From Rhodosorus marinus (taxonomy: Eukaryota > Rhodophyta > Stylonematophyceae > Stylonematales > Stylonemataceae): DNA of 64,000 bases. Below, in pieces: positions 1 through 10,000 of this stretch. The stretch lies in assembly GCA_029953675.1 (NCBI GenBank), contig JAMWBK010000012.1, positions 682,001 through 746,000 on the forward strand. Direction: 5' to 3'. Each line of letters opens with the position of its first letter. Position 1 is the first letter of the stretch. A model generated the notes under the pieces. The model was not told the origin of the DNA. It did not search any database and saw only the letters and a program-made list of their open reading frames with translations. The translations under genes were made by a program, and so were the position numbers.

Positions 1-332
1 AGTGCGAGATTCTGGACAGGATTTCTCGTTTCGACGACTCTCACCGGATAAGTCGCTGACTCTGTCTATCGGATTGGACGCTTTCCTGGGAGATCGAGAT
101 TACGGTCAAGTTTCACCTTGCTCACGTGGTAGAATGCTGGGTATGCAGCTTTAACCTTTCCAGAAGGAGGTTGAAGCGATAAATCTTCCGATAGAACGAG
201 CAGCCCTGTTCTAAAGCTCAATTGTTTGTTGGAAAGTTCCACTCGAAAGCTAAGGTAGGGATGGTAATGCATAAGGATCGAACGAATGGTTTAATCGGAG
301 GCTGAAAAAAAAAACCCGAGGGGAAAAAAAGA

Positions 333-1290
333 CTAAGCGCGGCGAAGTACTCGCGCCTCCAACATCAAAGCGGCATTCATGCGCCACAGCAGGAAACTTA
401 AGCGGGTAAACCACGATTGAAGACGGTCAGGGCGTTCGCGGAACAACTCCCGAAGCCAGCGAGAACCAACAGAGTCCATGAACCCAAAGCACTCAATGAT
501 CAGGGGTACCAAGCGATGTGCTAGTGCCGAAGCACGAACACCAGGGGAAGACAAAGCCCCCGCGTATTTGATCTCTTTGCGGCGTCTCATGCTGGCGGCG
601 GCAGATCCACGGCGCTCCCCCGCAGCCGGGAGATAACGACTAGCTTGAGGGTTAGGAACAGCAAGATCAACGTATGTGGTACGGCGGCTGTCGTCACAGG
701 TGATCACCAGGTCGGCTACACGGCGTTCATCATTTTGAAAGTCCGCGACGGGTAAAGGTTTCTCACTTTCGATTTCCAGACCGGCTTGCCGGACTATAGG
801 CCGAAGTTCCCGGTATAACAGGTTCAAGATCCGTGTGTGGCGGCGGGTTCGAGCACCTTTCACCGCCGGGCAACTAGCGAGCAGGTGGGCGCCAAAATCT
901 GCGTTGTCTTCAGTCTGAGAGCAGAGAGGGCACGACGAACCCATCTCGTACGGCCAAGGGGGCTGATGTAAGCCGAGGTATAAGCGCAGTGAAGTACGCA
1001 CTTCGAAATCCGACAATGTGAGTGGCGGAAAGGCTGGTACGGTCATGAGCCACTGAGAGCTAATAACCCCTCCAAGACTACGTAGGCGGGCGCGAGCGCG
1101 AGAAGATGAGACCATCTGCGCGAGGAGTCGGCCATATGCAGCACGGTGCAAGTCCCAAGAAAGGATATTTTGCAGCGCATCCGTGCGTGCTTGAGCTCGG
1201 CTCCCAGCGCGCTGGGAATCATCGTGAGGATCAACTGGAACTTCTTCTTCTGCGGCAACCACTAGGTCAATCTCCCCTAGAACAGGTTCA
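333..1290 (-). pseudogene. LINE C-terminal zinc motif and restriction-like endonuclease
   Basis: This minus-strand segment has a CPLCSQTEDNADFGAHLLAS-type CCHC cluster, then an arginine-rich helix and RRVADLVITCDDSRR followed by TYVDLAV. The spacing of the aspartates and the VD pair fits the PD-(D/E)XK nuclease of R2/CRE-like elements. The end of the ORF is a conserved tail with GSRWLRELFRERPDRL, which I used to recognise relics elsewhere in the window. The DNA at 280-1025 is repeated, inverted and almost unchanged, at 2877-3622. Confidence 0.82.
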
Positions 1291-2866
1291 GGCGCAGGAC
1301 GAATCCCGGGGCGGAGCCTCGAGAGCGGTCAAATACAGCTCGCCAGTCAGGAAGACGGGGTTGAACGGTTTCGGGGAGACTAGTACAGGAATTCAGGGCG
1401 GTTTGGAGCTCCAGAAACAAGTCTTGGGCGCTTTCCGGTACGCTGGGAAGCAAGACACCCCGCGAGAGGCTCGCCATCAAATTGCGGAACTTCGAGATAC
1501 CCAAGCTGCTCAAAGTGGGAAGTGCGGTTCCCCAGGCCCCTACTGCGGCTGCAGGTTGGACCACAACACGATTGCAGAGGCCCAGTCCCCCCAATCTCAA
1601 TGGGAGGCCTACCTGGGCGCGCACAACATCACAGGTGGGTCGCGGCAGAGCGCTCAGCTCTTCATCGAGAAAATACCCAAGGTCACGGAAGATTTCAGCA
1701 TCCGCACGAGTGGCCAACCACCGGCCCCAATGAGTTGGAAGTGAGCGGAGCCAATAGGTTAACCGCTGACTGCAACAATACCGAAACAGCAACAACGAGC
1801 ACTGGAGAAAGCCCGGAGGGAGCCGTCGAAGCTCTGCAACCAGCTGTCTGTGCTTACCGAGGATCTGCAGCAACTCGCCTTCAACGAAGGACGGCGACCC
1901 GTAGGGGATGCCTAAGTGGACAAAACCATCCGGTCTCCAAATATCCTGGAACGACGCAGGTACTTGCTGCTCTTGTGCAGCTACACCTCCCCAGTAGAAC
2001 GATTTGTGATGATTAACCTCCAAGTCAACCCGCGAAGCCAAGGAGCGGAGACGATCATAAGCGAGCGCTAGAGTATCAGGGGGCCCCAGGAGGCACACGT
2101 CGTCGTGGTATGCAACCGTACGAACCTGCGGGAATTCGGAGCGAAGACAAAGCAAGACGAGTTGTAGTCCACAGGCATGTAGGAAAGGGGACAAGGGATC
2201 ACCCTGTTGTACCCCTGTGCGCGCCGCAAACGTGTGTGAGGAAGCGCCAAGGGTGTCATAGGTAGCCCCACGACCAAGCGGAGAATGAAGTCTACTAACA
2301 AAGGGAAAGCCTACAGGGAAGACTTCGCGCACCACGTGCATGAGAGCCGGACGAGAGACGCGGTTGAACGCATTGGTAAAATCTACAGAGAGGAGCCCAG
2401 AATCTGGGGAGTACGCCATTTCCGAACGGAGCAAAACAGACAAAAACTCACAGCCACCACGATAGCCCACGCCTAACTGCACGTGCCCAAAGAAACGGCG
2501 GGATTCGGGAACCAGGATTTTCACTAACCATCGCGCCGCCAATTTGCGGACCACCTCAACCAGGCCAATAGGGCGAATAGCAGGGCTCGAGGCCGTGTGG
2601 CCGGGCTTCGAAAGCAGACACGACTGCGAACGCCCGACCAAGAACCACGCACACTCACACAGGGGATCACCATTCACAAGCGCTTCGACCACCCACGCAA
2701 ACGCCTTCAAACCTTCATCACTTAAGAAACGGAGATATTCCACCCGCAGCCCGAGGGCCCTGGGGAACGGCCCTTCGGAGCATCATGAACCAACTCACGC
2801 ACCGCCTCCAGATTGACCACTAACCGTGCACTGGGATGTGGCGCGGCGCGGTACTCTTCCAACACT
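1290..2866 (-). pseudogene. LINE reverse transcriptase domain (broken)
   Basis: The minus-strand frame has the RT order of conserved blocks: a proline/serine-rich PGPSG motif near 2760, IRPIGL near 2575, a VDFTNAFN box near 2370 (catalytic Asp), GVQQGDPLSPFL near 2215 and AYHDDVCLLGP near 2095 (the YxDD catalytic pair). The frame shifts once near 2750, so the conserved PGPSG block is out of frame with the main open stretch starting at 2743. It shifts again near 1290, before the endonuclease part. A related but distinct RT fragment lies at 58257-58544. Confidence 0.85.
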
Positions 2867-3632
2867 GATTCAAACGCCACTCACACTGTCGGATTTCGAA
2901 GTGCGTACTTCACTGCGCTTATACCTCGGCTTACATCAGCCCCCTTGGCCGTACGAGATGGGTTCGTCGTGCCCTCTCTGCTCTCAGACTGAAGACAACG
3001 CAGATTTTGGCGCCCACCTGCTCGCTAGTTGCCCGGCGGTGAAAGGTGCTCGAACCCGCCGCCACACACGGATCTTGAACCTGTTATACCGGGAACTTCG
3101 GCCTATAGTCCGGCAAGCCGGTCTGGAAATCGAACGTGAGAAACCTTTACCCGTCGCGGACTTTCAAAATGATGAACGCCGTGTAGCCGACCTGGTGATC
3201 ACCTGTGACGACAGCCGCCGTACCACATACGTTGATCTTGCTGTTCCTAACCCTCAAGCTAGTCGTTATCTCCCGGCTGCGGGGGAGCGCCGTGGATCTG
3301 CCGCCGCCAGCATGAGACGCCGCAAAGAGATCAAATACGCGGGGGCTTTGTCTTCCCCTGGTGTTCGTGCTTCGGCACTAGCACATCGCTTGGTACCCCT
3401 GATCATTGAGTGCTTTGGGTTCATGGACTCTGTTGGTTCTCGCTGGCTTCGGGAGTTGTTCCGCGAACGCCCTGACCGTCTTCAATCGTGGTTTACCCGC
3501 TTAAGTTTCCTGCTGTGGCGCATGAATGCCGCTTTGATGTTGGAGGCGCGAGTACTTCGCCGCGCTTAGTCTTTTTTTCCCCTCGGGGTTTTTTTTTCAG
3601 CCTCCGATTAAACCATTCGTTCGATTCAAACG
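2867..3632 (+). mobile_element. 5'-truncated daughter copy of the same LINE, nested and inverted
   Basis: Bases 2877-3622 are the reverse complement of 280-1025. Both are exactly 746 bases, and I found only three differences on reading through. The copy is bounded by a 10-base direct repeat GATTCAAACG at 2867-2876 and 3623-3632, a clean target duplication inside the host element's coding sequence. Truncation at the 5' end with an intact 3' end is the normal product of target-primed reverse transcription. The near identity says this is a recent jump within the family, although host and daughter need not be parent and child. Confidence 0.9.
2877..3569 (+). pseudogene. Truncated LINE endonuclease ORF of the nested copy
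   Basis: The plus-strand frame is open through the zinc motif, the endonuclease and the RERPDRLQSWFTRL tail to a TAG at 3567-3569. It differs from the host copy by one visible residue (arginine for serine in the EREKPL segment). It lacks the RT and any native start; a fortuitous ATG at 2826 lies in the host element. It is the best preserved copy of this domain in the window. Confidence 0.8.
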
Positions 3633-4174
3633 AGGAGTCCCAAGGGGAGCCTTCCGAGGGAAAGAGCAAACGGAGCGGTGAAGAAAGATCATCGGAGTAT
3701 GGAACCACAGGCTGCCGCTGCTGGAGGATCCCGGCTGCCCGCCGCAGATCACCGCCTGCCACCGCGTGACGCGCCCGATTCTGTCGAGAAGACCTAAAAG
3801 CTGAGGGAGCACTAGGAGAAAAGGAAGAGAGAGAAGCGAAATAAAGACGTTCGAGGTCCGCAAAGTCGCCGGAAAGGAACATTTGCAGTTTTCGGCGAGG
3901 GTGGACCCGGCGAGGATGTGGGTTGAGGGGGACGGTAGAGGAGGTGAGCACGAGGCGGGGAATAAAGAACAAGAGTTCCCAGCGAAGAGAGCAGTGAGGG
4001 TTCGCGGCGACCTGCTGCCAGAGAAAATCCAACACCAATCCTAGGGGCTTATGAAGTCGACGAGGGAGCCGTACGGCGGTGCTCTGACGACAAAGGGGAA
4101 GGGAACCGTCCGGGTAGGAGGCGACAAGGTGCGAAAACCACGAGAGAACACGCTCATGCCAGGCTGAGCGGTCA
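3633..4174 (-). pseudogene. LINE ORF, N-terminal segment
   Basis: Minus-strand coding sequence from the element's 5' end to the nested insertion. An open stretch from 4038 contains the segment with GDLRRAAGILQQRQ and a following LFPSEGS, which resembles the region just upstream of the RT core in algal and protist LINEs of this type. A further piece in another frame lies at 4041-4170, so there is a frameshift near 4040. The frame would continue across the inserted copy into 2866, where the sequence resumes with a serine-rich junction and reads into the RT domain. Assignment of this part rests on position and weak resemblance. Confidence 0.6.
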
Positions 4175-4184
4175 CATAAGGATC

Positions 4185-4573
4185 AGGGGAACAATATCCT
4201 TTTTTGGAAAGTATTCGCAATTTCCAAGTCCTGCAATAACTTTTATTTTTCGTTTTGAAGGCAAGAGTACTATATTTGCTTAGGCAGACTAAGGTTGTAG
4301 CCACTTCTGTTCCACGCACACCTTGCGGATGAAAGAACCGGAGCAGCAAGCAGTTTGGAATGAAATAAATGAGGCCAGCTGCTCTGGCTCCTTAGACTGG
4401 ACTTTACTGGACTTTACTAGCATAGCCTGAAGCGCTACGCAAGGCGTGAAGATGAACTAATAACTAGGGAGGGAAGTATGCAACCCCAGGCGCCGATGGC
4501 GCGCCTCGGAAAGCATGTCGCTGACTTTACTAGCATAGCTCCTTAGACAGCTCGCATAGATTATTTTGAAAGG
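4185..4573. other. Short intergenic stretch with small direct repeats
   Basis: No gene is seen. A short motif, TTTACTAGCATAG, occurs near 4414 and again near 4523, and the block CTCCTTAGAC is also present twice, so a stretch of about 110 bases looks like an old local duplication. The stretch ends at the stop codon of the GH86-like gene, so it includes that gene's 3' flank. Confidence 0.5.
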
Positions 4574-7045
4574 TTAGTTCTGTTTGACTTTGACATTATC
4601 GAACCAGCACGTGCTCTTATTATCTGCAGACGAGAGGCGGACTTCGACCGTTCCACGGGCATTTTTGAAAGACGCAGTTTTCTGATTCCATCCTGTTTTG
4701 TTCGAACTTTTCCTTCCGAGGAGCTTCCCGTTTTGCTTGAGCACAAGCTCGCAGTTGTCACTGGCGCGCTTTTTCTTAATATAAGCGGACACACTAACGT
4801 TCTTATTTGTGCTTACATTGAACGCCTGCTTTATCGTTCCGCCTGCGCTGACCTTTACAGAGCGCTTGCCTTTATAGCTCCTGCTGTTGTCGAGCTGTAC
4901 ATTCCCGCTCTTCGTCCATCCAGATAGGTTATTCGAAAAATCTCCATTCTTGAAGTTTCCAGATGACGGAGGTGCTACACCACCACCGTTGCCGCCATTA
5001 CCGGAGTTGCCAGAATCACCACCGCTGTTCCCATCGCCAGGTTCCACTGTTCCACCACCGCCGGACAGCTGCTCCGTGATTATCGTAACCGAACTAATCT
5101 TTGCATTGAACTTGTTGCACTTGCTGCAACTACACGTCACCGCGACTTCTGAGCTCTGTTTCAGGGAACTCAAGGACGCGTAGTATTCGAACATCATCCA
5201 CCGGGATTCGCTATTGTTTTCAGGTCCGAAAGAATTGGCTGGTCTCGAAAGGTTCACACCGTTCAGTTTTGCATCACATTTCACGTTCAGAACATCACTG
5301 TAGCCGCCCAGTGCCACTCGGACCTTCACGGTTCCTTTGCCGGTTGGCAAATTCTTGAAAGAGAACTTTTGCGTATTCGCGGTCGACTTCCCATAAGCCT
5401 GGCTTATCGGCACTACCTCACGGCCGCTGAAATGCCTTGTGACCTTTGAACTTCTCCTCGCCTTGGGTGAAACCCGCAGGGGAATCTTTATAATGACAAA
5501 CTCGTTCGGGCTCAAGGACAAGTTCCCAGCAAGCTTGACAAGAGCGGACGAGCTGCTAATTTTTTGTTTGGTAAGAGCCGGGACTCCAGACCAAGGCAAT
5601 TTGTGGCTCTTGGCACAACTCTGGGTGGACGAAGAACTCTTGAGTAGCAACCTCCGCAGTTCAGCTCCCTCCGAACTCAGAGTTGGGATTCCGTCGACGA
5701 ACTTCAGATTGGCAGTCTGCTTATTCTTTGAAAAATTCTTCAGCATCACCCAGAACGTGTTGCCGTCTTTCATTAGATGTGCCTGCACTTTCGTGCTCTG
5801 GGTGGATGCGCTGTAGTATTGACCTTTCACTCCTTCCAGAATCTCGTAGAGCTTTATGAGATGAGTCCACACTGTCTTTCCGTTTACCTTTCTCTGCAAG
5901 CTCCACGGCAAAGGATTTCCCTTGGAGTCATAGGTCCCTTCAAGAGCGAAAGGTACCGCTTTCAAAATCAAATCTGGGTGAGCCGAAAACTGCGATATCA
6001 TGGCGGTGATCGTGTTGAGAATAGCCCAATCTCGAGTTGCACAATATGGTCTTGCGGTTTTTGCAGCCGCGCCCTTTGTTCCGCTTGCTGACACGAACCA
6101 CACGTCGTTAGATCCCGCGGCGAACTCACTGACGATGATGGGCATCGGCTTTCCAAGCTGGTTTTTTGTATGAGCCCATACCAGGTCCATCATCCCCTCA
6201 ATATGCCCTCCTCGCATAAGCACTTCACCCGCACCCTGCTTGTAAGAATCGTACGTGTGGAAGGAGTAGAATTTCATGGATTTTCCAGCTTCCTTGGTAA
6301 ACGGTACCAGTCTGTTCTCATACGGCAAGAAGTCTTGTCTAACGAAATCGGACCAACCGGATGCCCAACCACCACACAAAGGCTGGCAGCTTCCGCTTTT
6401 CAGCTTGGAAGTCACAACGTCACAAACGGCCTTGTGGAATTTCCCGATTTTGGCGAACGCTGCTTTTCGCTGTTCGTTTGAAGCCTTGCTATTGGTTTTC
6501 CTCGGATCTACGTACACCATCCCCTCGTTGACGGGTTCCAGGTACTTTGGGCAGTTGATATTCTGCTCCTTGTCCTGCAGCATTGGGAGAAAGTTTGCCA
6601 CATATTCACCGTATTTCGCATTCGAGATATTGTTGTCTTTGATATAGTCGAGTAGCTCAAAACCATCGGTCATCACTATGTCTTCGGACCCTCCGAATTT
6701 CTTGCACTCGTTGGACCTCGAGCATATCTTGGTGTATGTGTTCGCTCTTTTTTTCAGCTCTGCATTATTGGGATTCTTTATGGCATCAGGTGCTCCTCTT
6801 CTAAAGGGTCCCCTCCCAGTTCTTCCTTCCGTCGCGCCGAGGTCGCCCATCAAGTACGATACACTTGAAGGGGACATCGACTGCCCTTGCACCGTGAAAT
6901 GCCCGGAAGCGAATTTGTCTCGCGTCCACTGGGTCTCACCCCCGATGGATCTCGGGCAATACAGATCAAGCTCGACTTGAACTGCCCATACTGAGATCAG
7001 CAAACTCACGAAGACAGCAACCGCCGACCCCTTCATCGCTCGCAT
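4574..7045 (-). CDS. Secreted GH86-like beta-agarase/porphyranase with C-terminal carbohydrate-binding module
   Basis: An intronless 823-residue protein. Residues 1-21 form a signal peptide ending in SVWA. The body to about residue 440 resembles glycoside hydrolase family 86 (endo-hydrolases of agarose or porphyran): YLEPVNEG places the probable acid/base at Glu174, FYSFHTYDSY follows, and IIVSEFAAG places the probable nucleophile at Glu307, the usual pair on a clan GH-A barrel. A beta-rich region follows, then a Gly/Ser/Asn linker (about 660-695). A final jelly-roll-like module (about 696-823, NGDFSNNLSGW to WFDNVKV) resembles CBM4/9-type domains. Cysteines are frequent, as in a secreted protein. 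The family call comes from memory of GH86 motifs; substrate is inferred. It could act on the cell's own galactan during growth, or on food or neighbours. GH86 enzymes are mostly known from marine bacteria, so a eukaryotic copy, perhaps acquired laterally, is notable. Confidence 0.72.
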   Translation of the reverse strand: MRAMKGSAVAVFVSLLISVWAVQVELDLYCPRSIGGETQWTRDKFASGHFTVQGQSMSPSSVSYLMGDLGATEGRTGRGPFRRGAPDAIKNPNNAELKKRANTYTKICSRSNECKKFGGSEDIVMTDGFELLDYIKDNNISNAKYGEYVANFLPMLQDKEQNINCPKYLEPVNEGMVYVDPRKTNSKASNEQRKAAFAKIGKFHKAVCDVVTSKLKSGSCQPLCGGWASGWSDFVRQDFLPYENRLVPFTKEAGKSMKFYSFHTYDSYKQGAGEVLMRGGHIEGMMDLVWAHTKNQLGKPMPIIVSEFAAGSNDVWFVSASGTKGAAAKTARPYCATRDWAILNTITAMISQFSAHPDLILKAVPFALEGTYDSKGNPLPWSLQRKVNGKTVWTHLIKLYEILEGVKGQYYSASTQSTKVQAHLMKDGNTFWVMLKNFSKNKQTANLKFVDGIPTLSSEGAELRRLLLKSSSSTQSCAKSHKLPWSGVPALTKQKISSSSALVKLAGNLSLSPNEFVIIKIPLRVSPKARRSSKVTRHFSGREVVPISQAYGKSTANTQKFSFKNLPTGKGTVKVRVALGGYSDVLNVKCDAKLNGVNLSRPANSFGPENNSESRWMMFEYYASLSSLKQSSEVAVTCSCSKCNKFNAKISSVTIITEQLSGGGGTVEPGDGNSGGDSGNSGNGGNGGGVAPPSSGNFKNGDFSNNLSGWTKSGNVQLDNSRSYKGKRSVKVSAGGTIKQAFNVSTNKNVSVSAYIKKKRASDNCELVLKQNGKLLGRKSSNKTGWNQKTASFKNARGTVEVRLSSADNKSTCWFDNVKVKQN

Positions 7046-10000
7046 GCGAGTTTCTCTTCACAACGAGGCCACAAAACGTGACTTTCCTACAGATTCACCA
7101 CTACTATATCGGTCCTCTACACACAATCCTTGGTACCACAGGTTTCACCAACCCTCTTATTGCTACCAAACTGCGAATTCACCTACACCAGTTCCCACCA
7201 AAAGAATATACTTGCTGATCTTAGAAGCAAGTCAGAGTCGATCAGAGAGCGATTCCTCTCCTTAAATAGGCAAGCACCGGATCACCAGAACGCATGCGCA
7301 CGTGATTTCTAGGTTTTCGGGATACTCACTCATAGTCGAGGCAGAAGGTTTCGCCCCTGGTCGCTACGTTCGGACTCCATTGAGAATTTAACTGGAATAA
7401 GCGGAAAAACAAGGGAAATACATTTCGACATGTCCGGTTCCCACGCCCGCACACAGTCCGTACTCGTTCAGCAGCTGAAACTCATTTCCGAATGTCTGAC
7501 CCGTTGACGAGAAAAGCAGCTTAAGCTCACTAGCCTTCCATCAGTTCGCCCTGACGATCTAACCACTAGACTCAACTCTGGCGAAAAGTGATTGTAGTAC
7601 TTTTCGCCTGAACCGACCCATGCTTCCCCCAAAAACAATGAAAGGAGAAAACACAAAGGCGCCGAAAAAGAAGAAAATACCGTTCGTTTCTATTCTGAGC
7701 AGAGCGCACCACAGATCGACTCGATCAATGGCAACCCGCTTCCAACTGCCACTGCCGCGATCGATTTGAATACTTGAAAAACCCTAGACTTTTACCCCTA
7801 TGCTTTGTAAAGCAAAAATTCCACTTTTCAAGAAATGCCGTTGGAACTCTCGCTGAGTTCATGTCAGTTAAAATAAATCAAATCAAATCGAGGTCTTCGG
7901 CCGTGGATTATGGACATTTTCTTCTATTTTATATGTTAATCTCAACCAATGGACATGTCCTTGAATTATGTTGTGGCAGAACGATGAATTTACTGGGTTT
8001 CGGGAGGGGGCCCCGGGAGGGGTTCGGGAGGGGGTGGGGGTACCAACTTGTTTTCCCATATTGTTTTGTGTTTTACCAACAGCATCAGGGAGGAAGACGG
8101 ACGGACGGGTCATGCGTTCGGGACGGTTCGTTGGCAAGCGAATATTTGAACGGACGATACACTTGGCGATGGAGGTTGAGCGTATGAATCGGGACGAAGG
8201 GAGAAGATTAAATTGTTCGTTAGTGCTTATGGGGGTGCGGGAGGGGGGCTCTGAAGAGTGTGAATTGCCTCCTTAGGGTTCCTAAGCTCTCTGTTCAGGT
8301 ACACTTTCGACGTCAACATCGACACATCGAACTAGGTTGTCGCCCTCTGGGAAATTTTATGAACGGTTCTGTAAACTGCGATAGAATTGGAAATCACGAT
8401 TCCGTGTCGCGATCGCTTTAGGGTTCCAATCCATTTCCACCAAAACGAGACTTCGTTTTAATGCCGCTCTTGTTTATTCTCCACCCTTTCTAAATCTATT
8501 GAATCGTGATGTGTTCGTAGGCCCTTCCGCTCTCCCCCCCCCCCGGCAACGTTTTCGCGAGCTGCAGCAGAACAGGTCTTCAAGGACCTGGACAAAAACA
8601 AAGATTTGCATGGCCCAGTTTATGGACACCCACCGGAGTATTTATTTCGCCACAGCACAACATCTGACCTACCCGCGAAGCATTCCGCTTTAGCCAAGTC
8701 TGATGTTTCCAAAAAACAAAAAAAGCCTACCCGAAAGAGAGAGAGGGGGGGGGGAAGGGATCATCATCACCTTATGCTCTTTAGTCACAAAAACCCACCT
8801 GCTCAGGATCTCTTTATGCCCTAGACAACACAGGCACCGGCCAGCCCTCCCCACCTCCCCCCAGCCACCTCCTTCAAAAATGATCCTCTTCAAAATCAAG
8901 TCATCTTTTCCCAAACGCGTTGTTTTGGGGTCCTAAACCAAAACAACTAGTCAGTAAAGAAAAGGAACTGAGCGATCCGAGCTTTCCATTGGACGACTGA
9001 AACGAAAAAACTTGAATTCAAAACTCCATCCATGTTCACCCAAAAAGCTTTTAAAATATTTTCAATTCAATAAGTTGGGATCGCTTTATTGGAAACTGTC
9101 ACGGCGACAACTAAATTTGTATCGACAATGATTGGCTGTAGAACTTAGTATGACGTAGTAATTTCGATATCGTCATGAATTTTGATTGAATCTGATCGTG
9201 CGATCGAAAAGGCTGGCTGGTCGCTGCTTAGAAAATCGTCCCATCGAGACTGTGGGAGGGAATGCTACACGAGGTAAGCGTCTCATTTGGCCATGGCCGT
9301 GAGAGTCCCTCTCTCAACCCAGTTTGAATACTAGAAGGTGGAAATGATCCCCTCCCCCTTCCACTGCGAGAAGTTTTTTTGGGGCTCCTCGGATGGTTTC
9401 AAGCCTGTTTATGATTGAAGTGAACGTGTCCAACTGAATGTGTTTAGGTGTGAGGCGGAGCAAAAAGAACGTGTGGGGGCGGGGGGAGGAGGCTACTGAA
9501 TAGAGAGAGATAATGCGCCTGGAAAAAAAAAGTAGCGTTCATACGCCACAATCGGAAACTCGAACGGGTAAACACGAGCCGTTGTTCACCACCGCCTCCT
9601 CCCCCGCCGGAGAGAGGAATTCTCGGAACACAACTGAAAATGGTTATCCAAACTGATGTAGCATTGAAATGAACGTGTCCAAACGAATCTGCTCACACAC
9701 GGACGGGCGGGCGTGTGAGCAGCGATTGCGTTCAGCTTGAAAGAATAAAAAAAAGAAAGACTTGGAAAATGCTTTCTCGGTGGATAACAACCACCATTTG
9801 CAGATCGTGTTATGGATGAATGGGATGATAACTGCAAGTGAATGTCAAGGCTCGAAATCGAAATATCTCTTTTTGCAGTTTTTCAACCTTTTCAGCGGGA
9901 CATATGAATCACACAAAAAAAGGCAAACCCAGTTGAAAGCTCCTATCGCCTGCGGGAACGGAAGACTCAGTCCACACCAAAGCGAGGAGCCTTTCCTACC

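Larger units (their letters stand above)
270..4184 (-). mobile_element. Non-LTR retrotransposon (LINE) with restriction-like endonuclease, near full length, interrupted
   Basis: The element runs on the minus strand from 4174 (5' end) to 280 (3' end) and is flanked by an exact 10-base direct repeat, CATAAGGATC, at 270-279 and 4175-4184. I read this repeat as the target-site duplication. It encodes an N-terminal segment, a reverse transcriptase with a YHDD catalytic box, a CxxC...HxxxxC zinc motif and a C-terminal PD-(D/E)XK-like endonuclease, the domain order of REL-type LINEs. There is no apurinic-type endonuclease and no RNase H that I can see. The reading frame is broken by an inverted insertion (2867-3632) and by shifts near 2750 and 1290, so this copy is dead. 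It ends in short T and A runs rather than a long poly-A tail. Confidence 0.88.

Noticed and set aside
1106-2016. Several plus-strand open frames of 80 to 212 codons
   Set aside because: They lie opposite the LINE reverse transcriptase and endonuclease coding sequence, and none has a motif.
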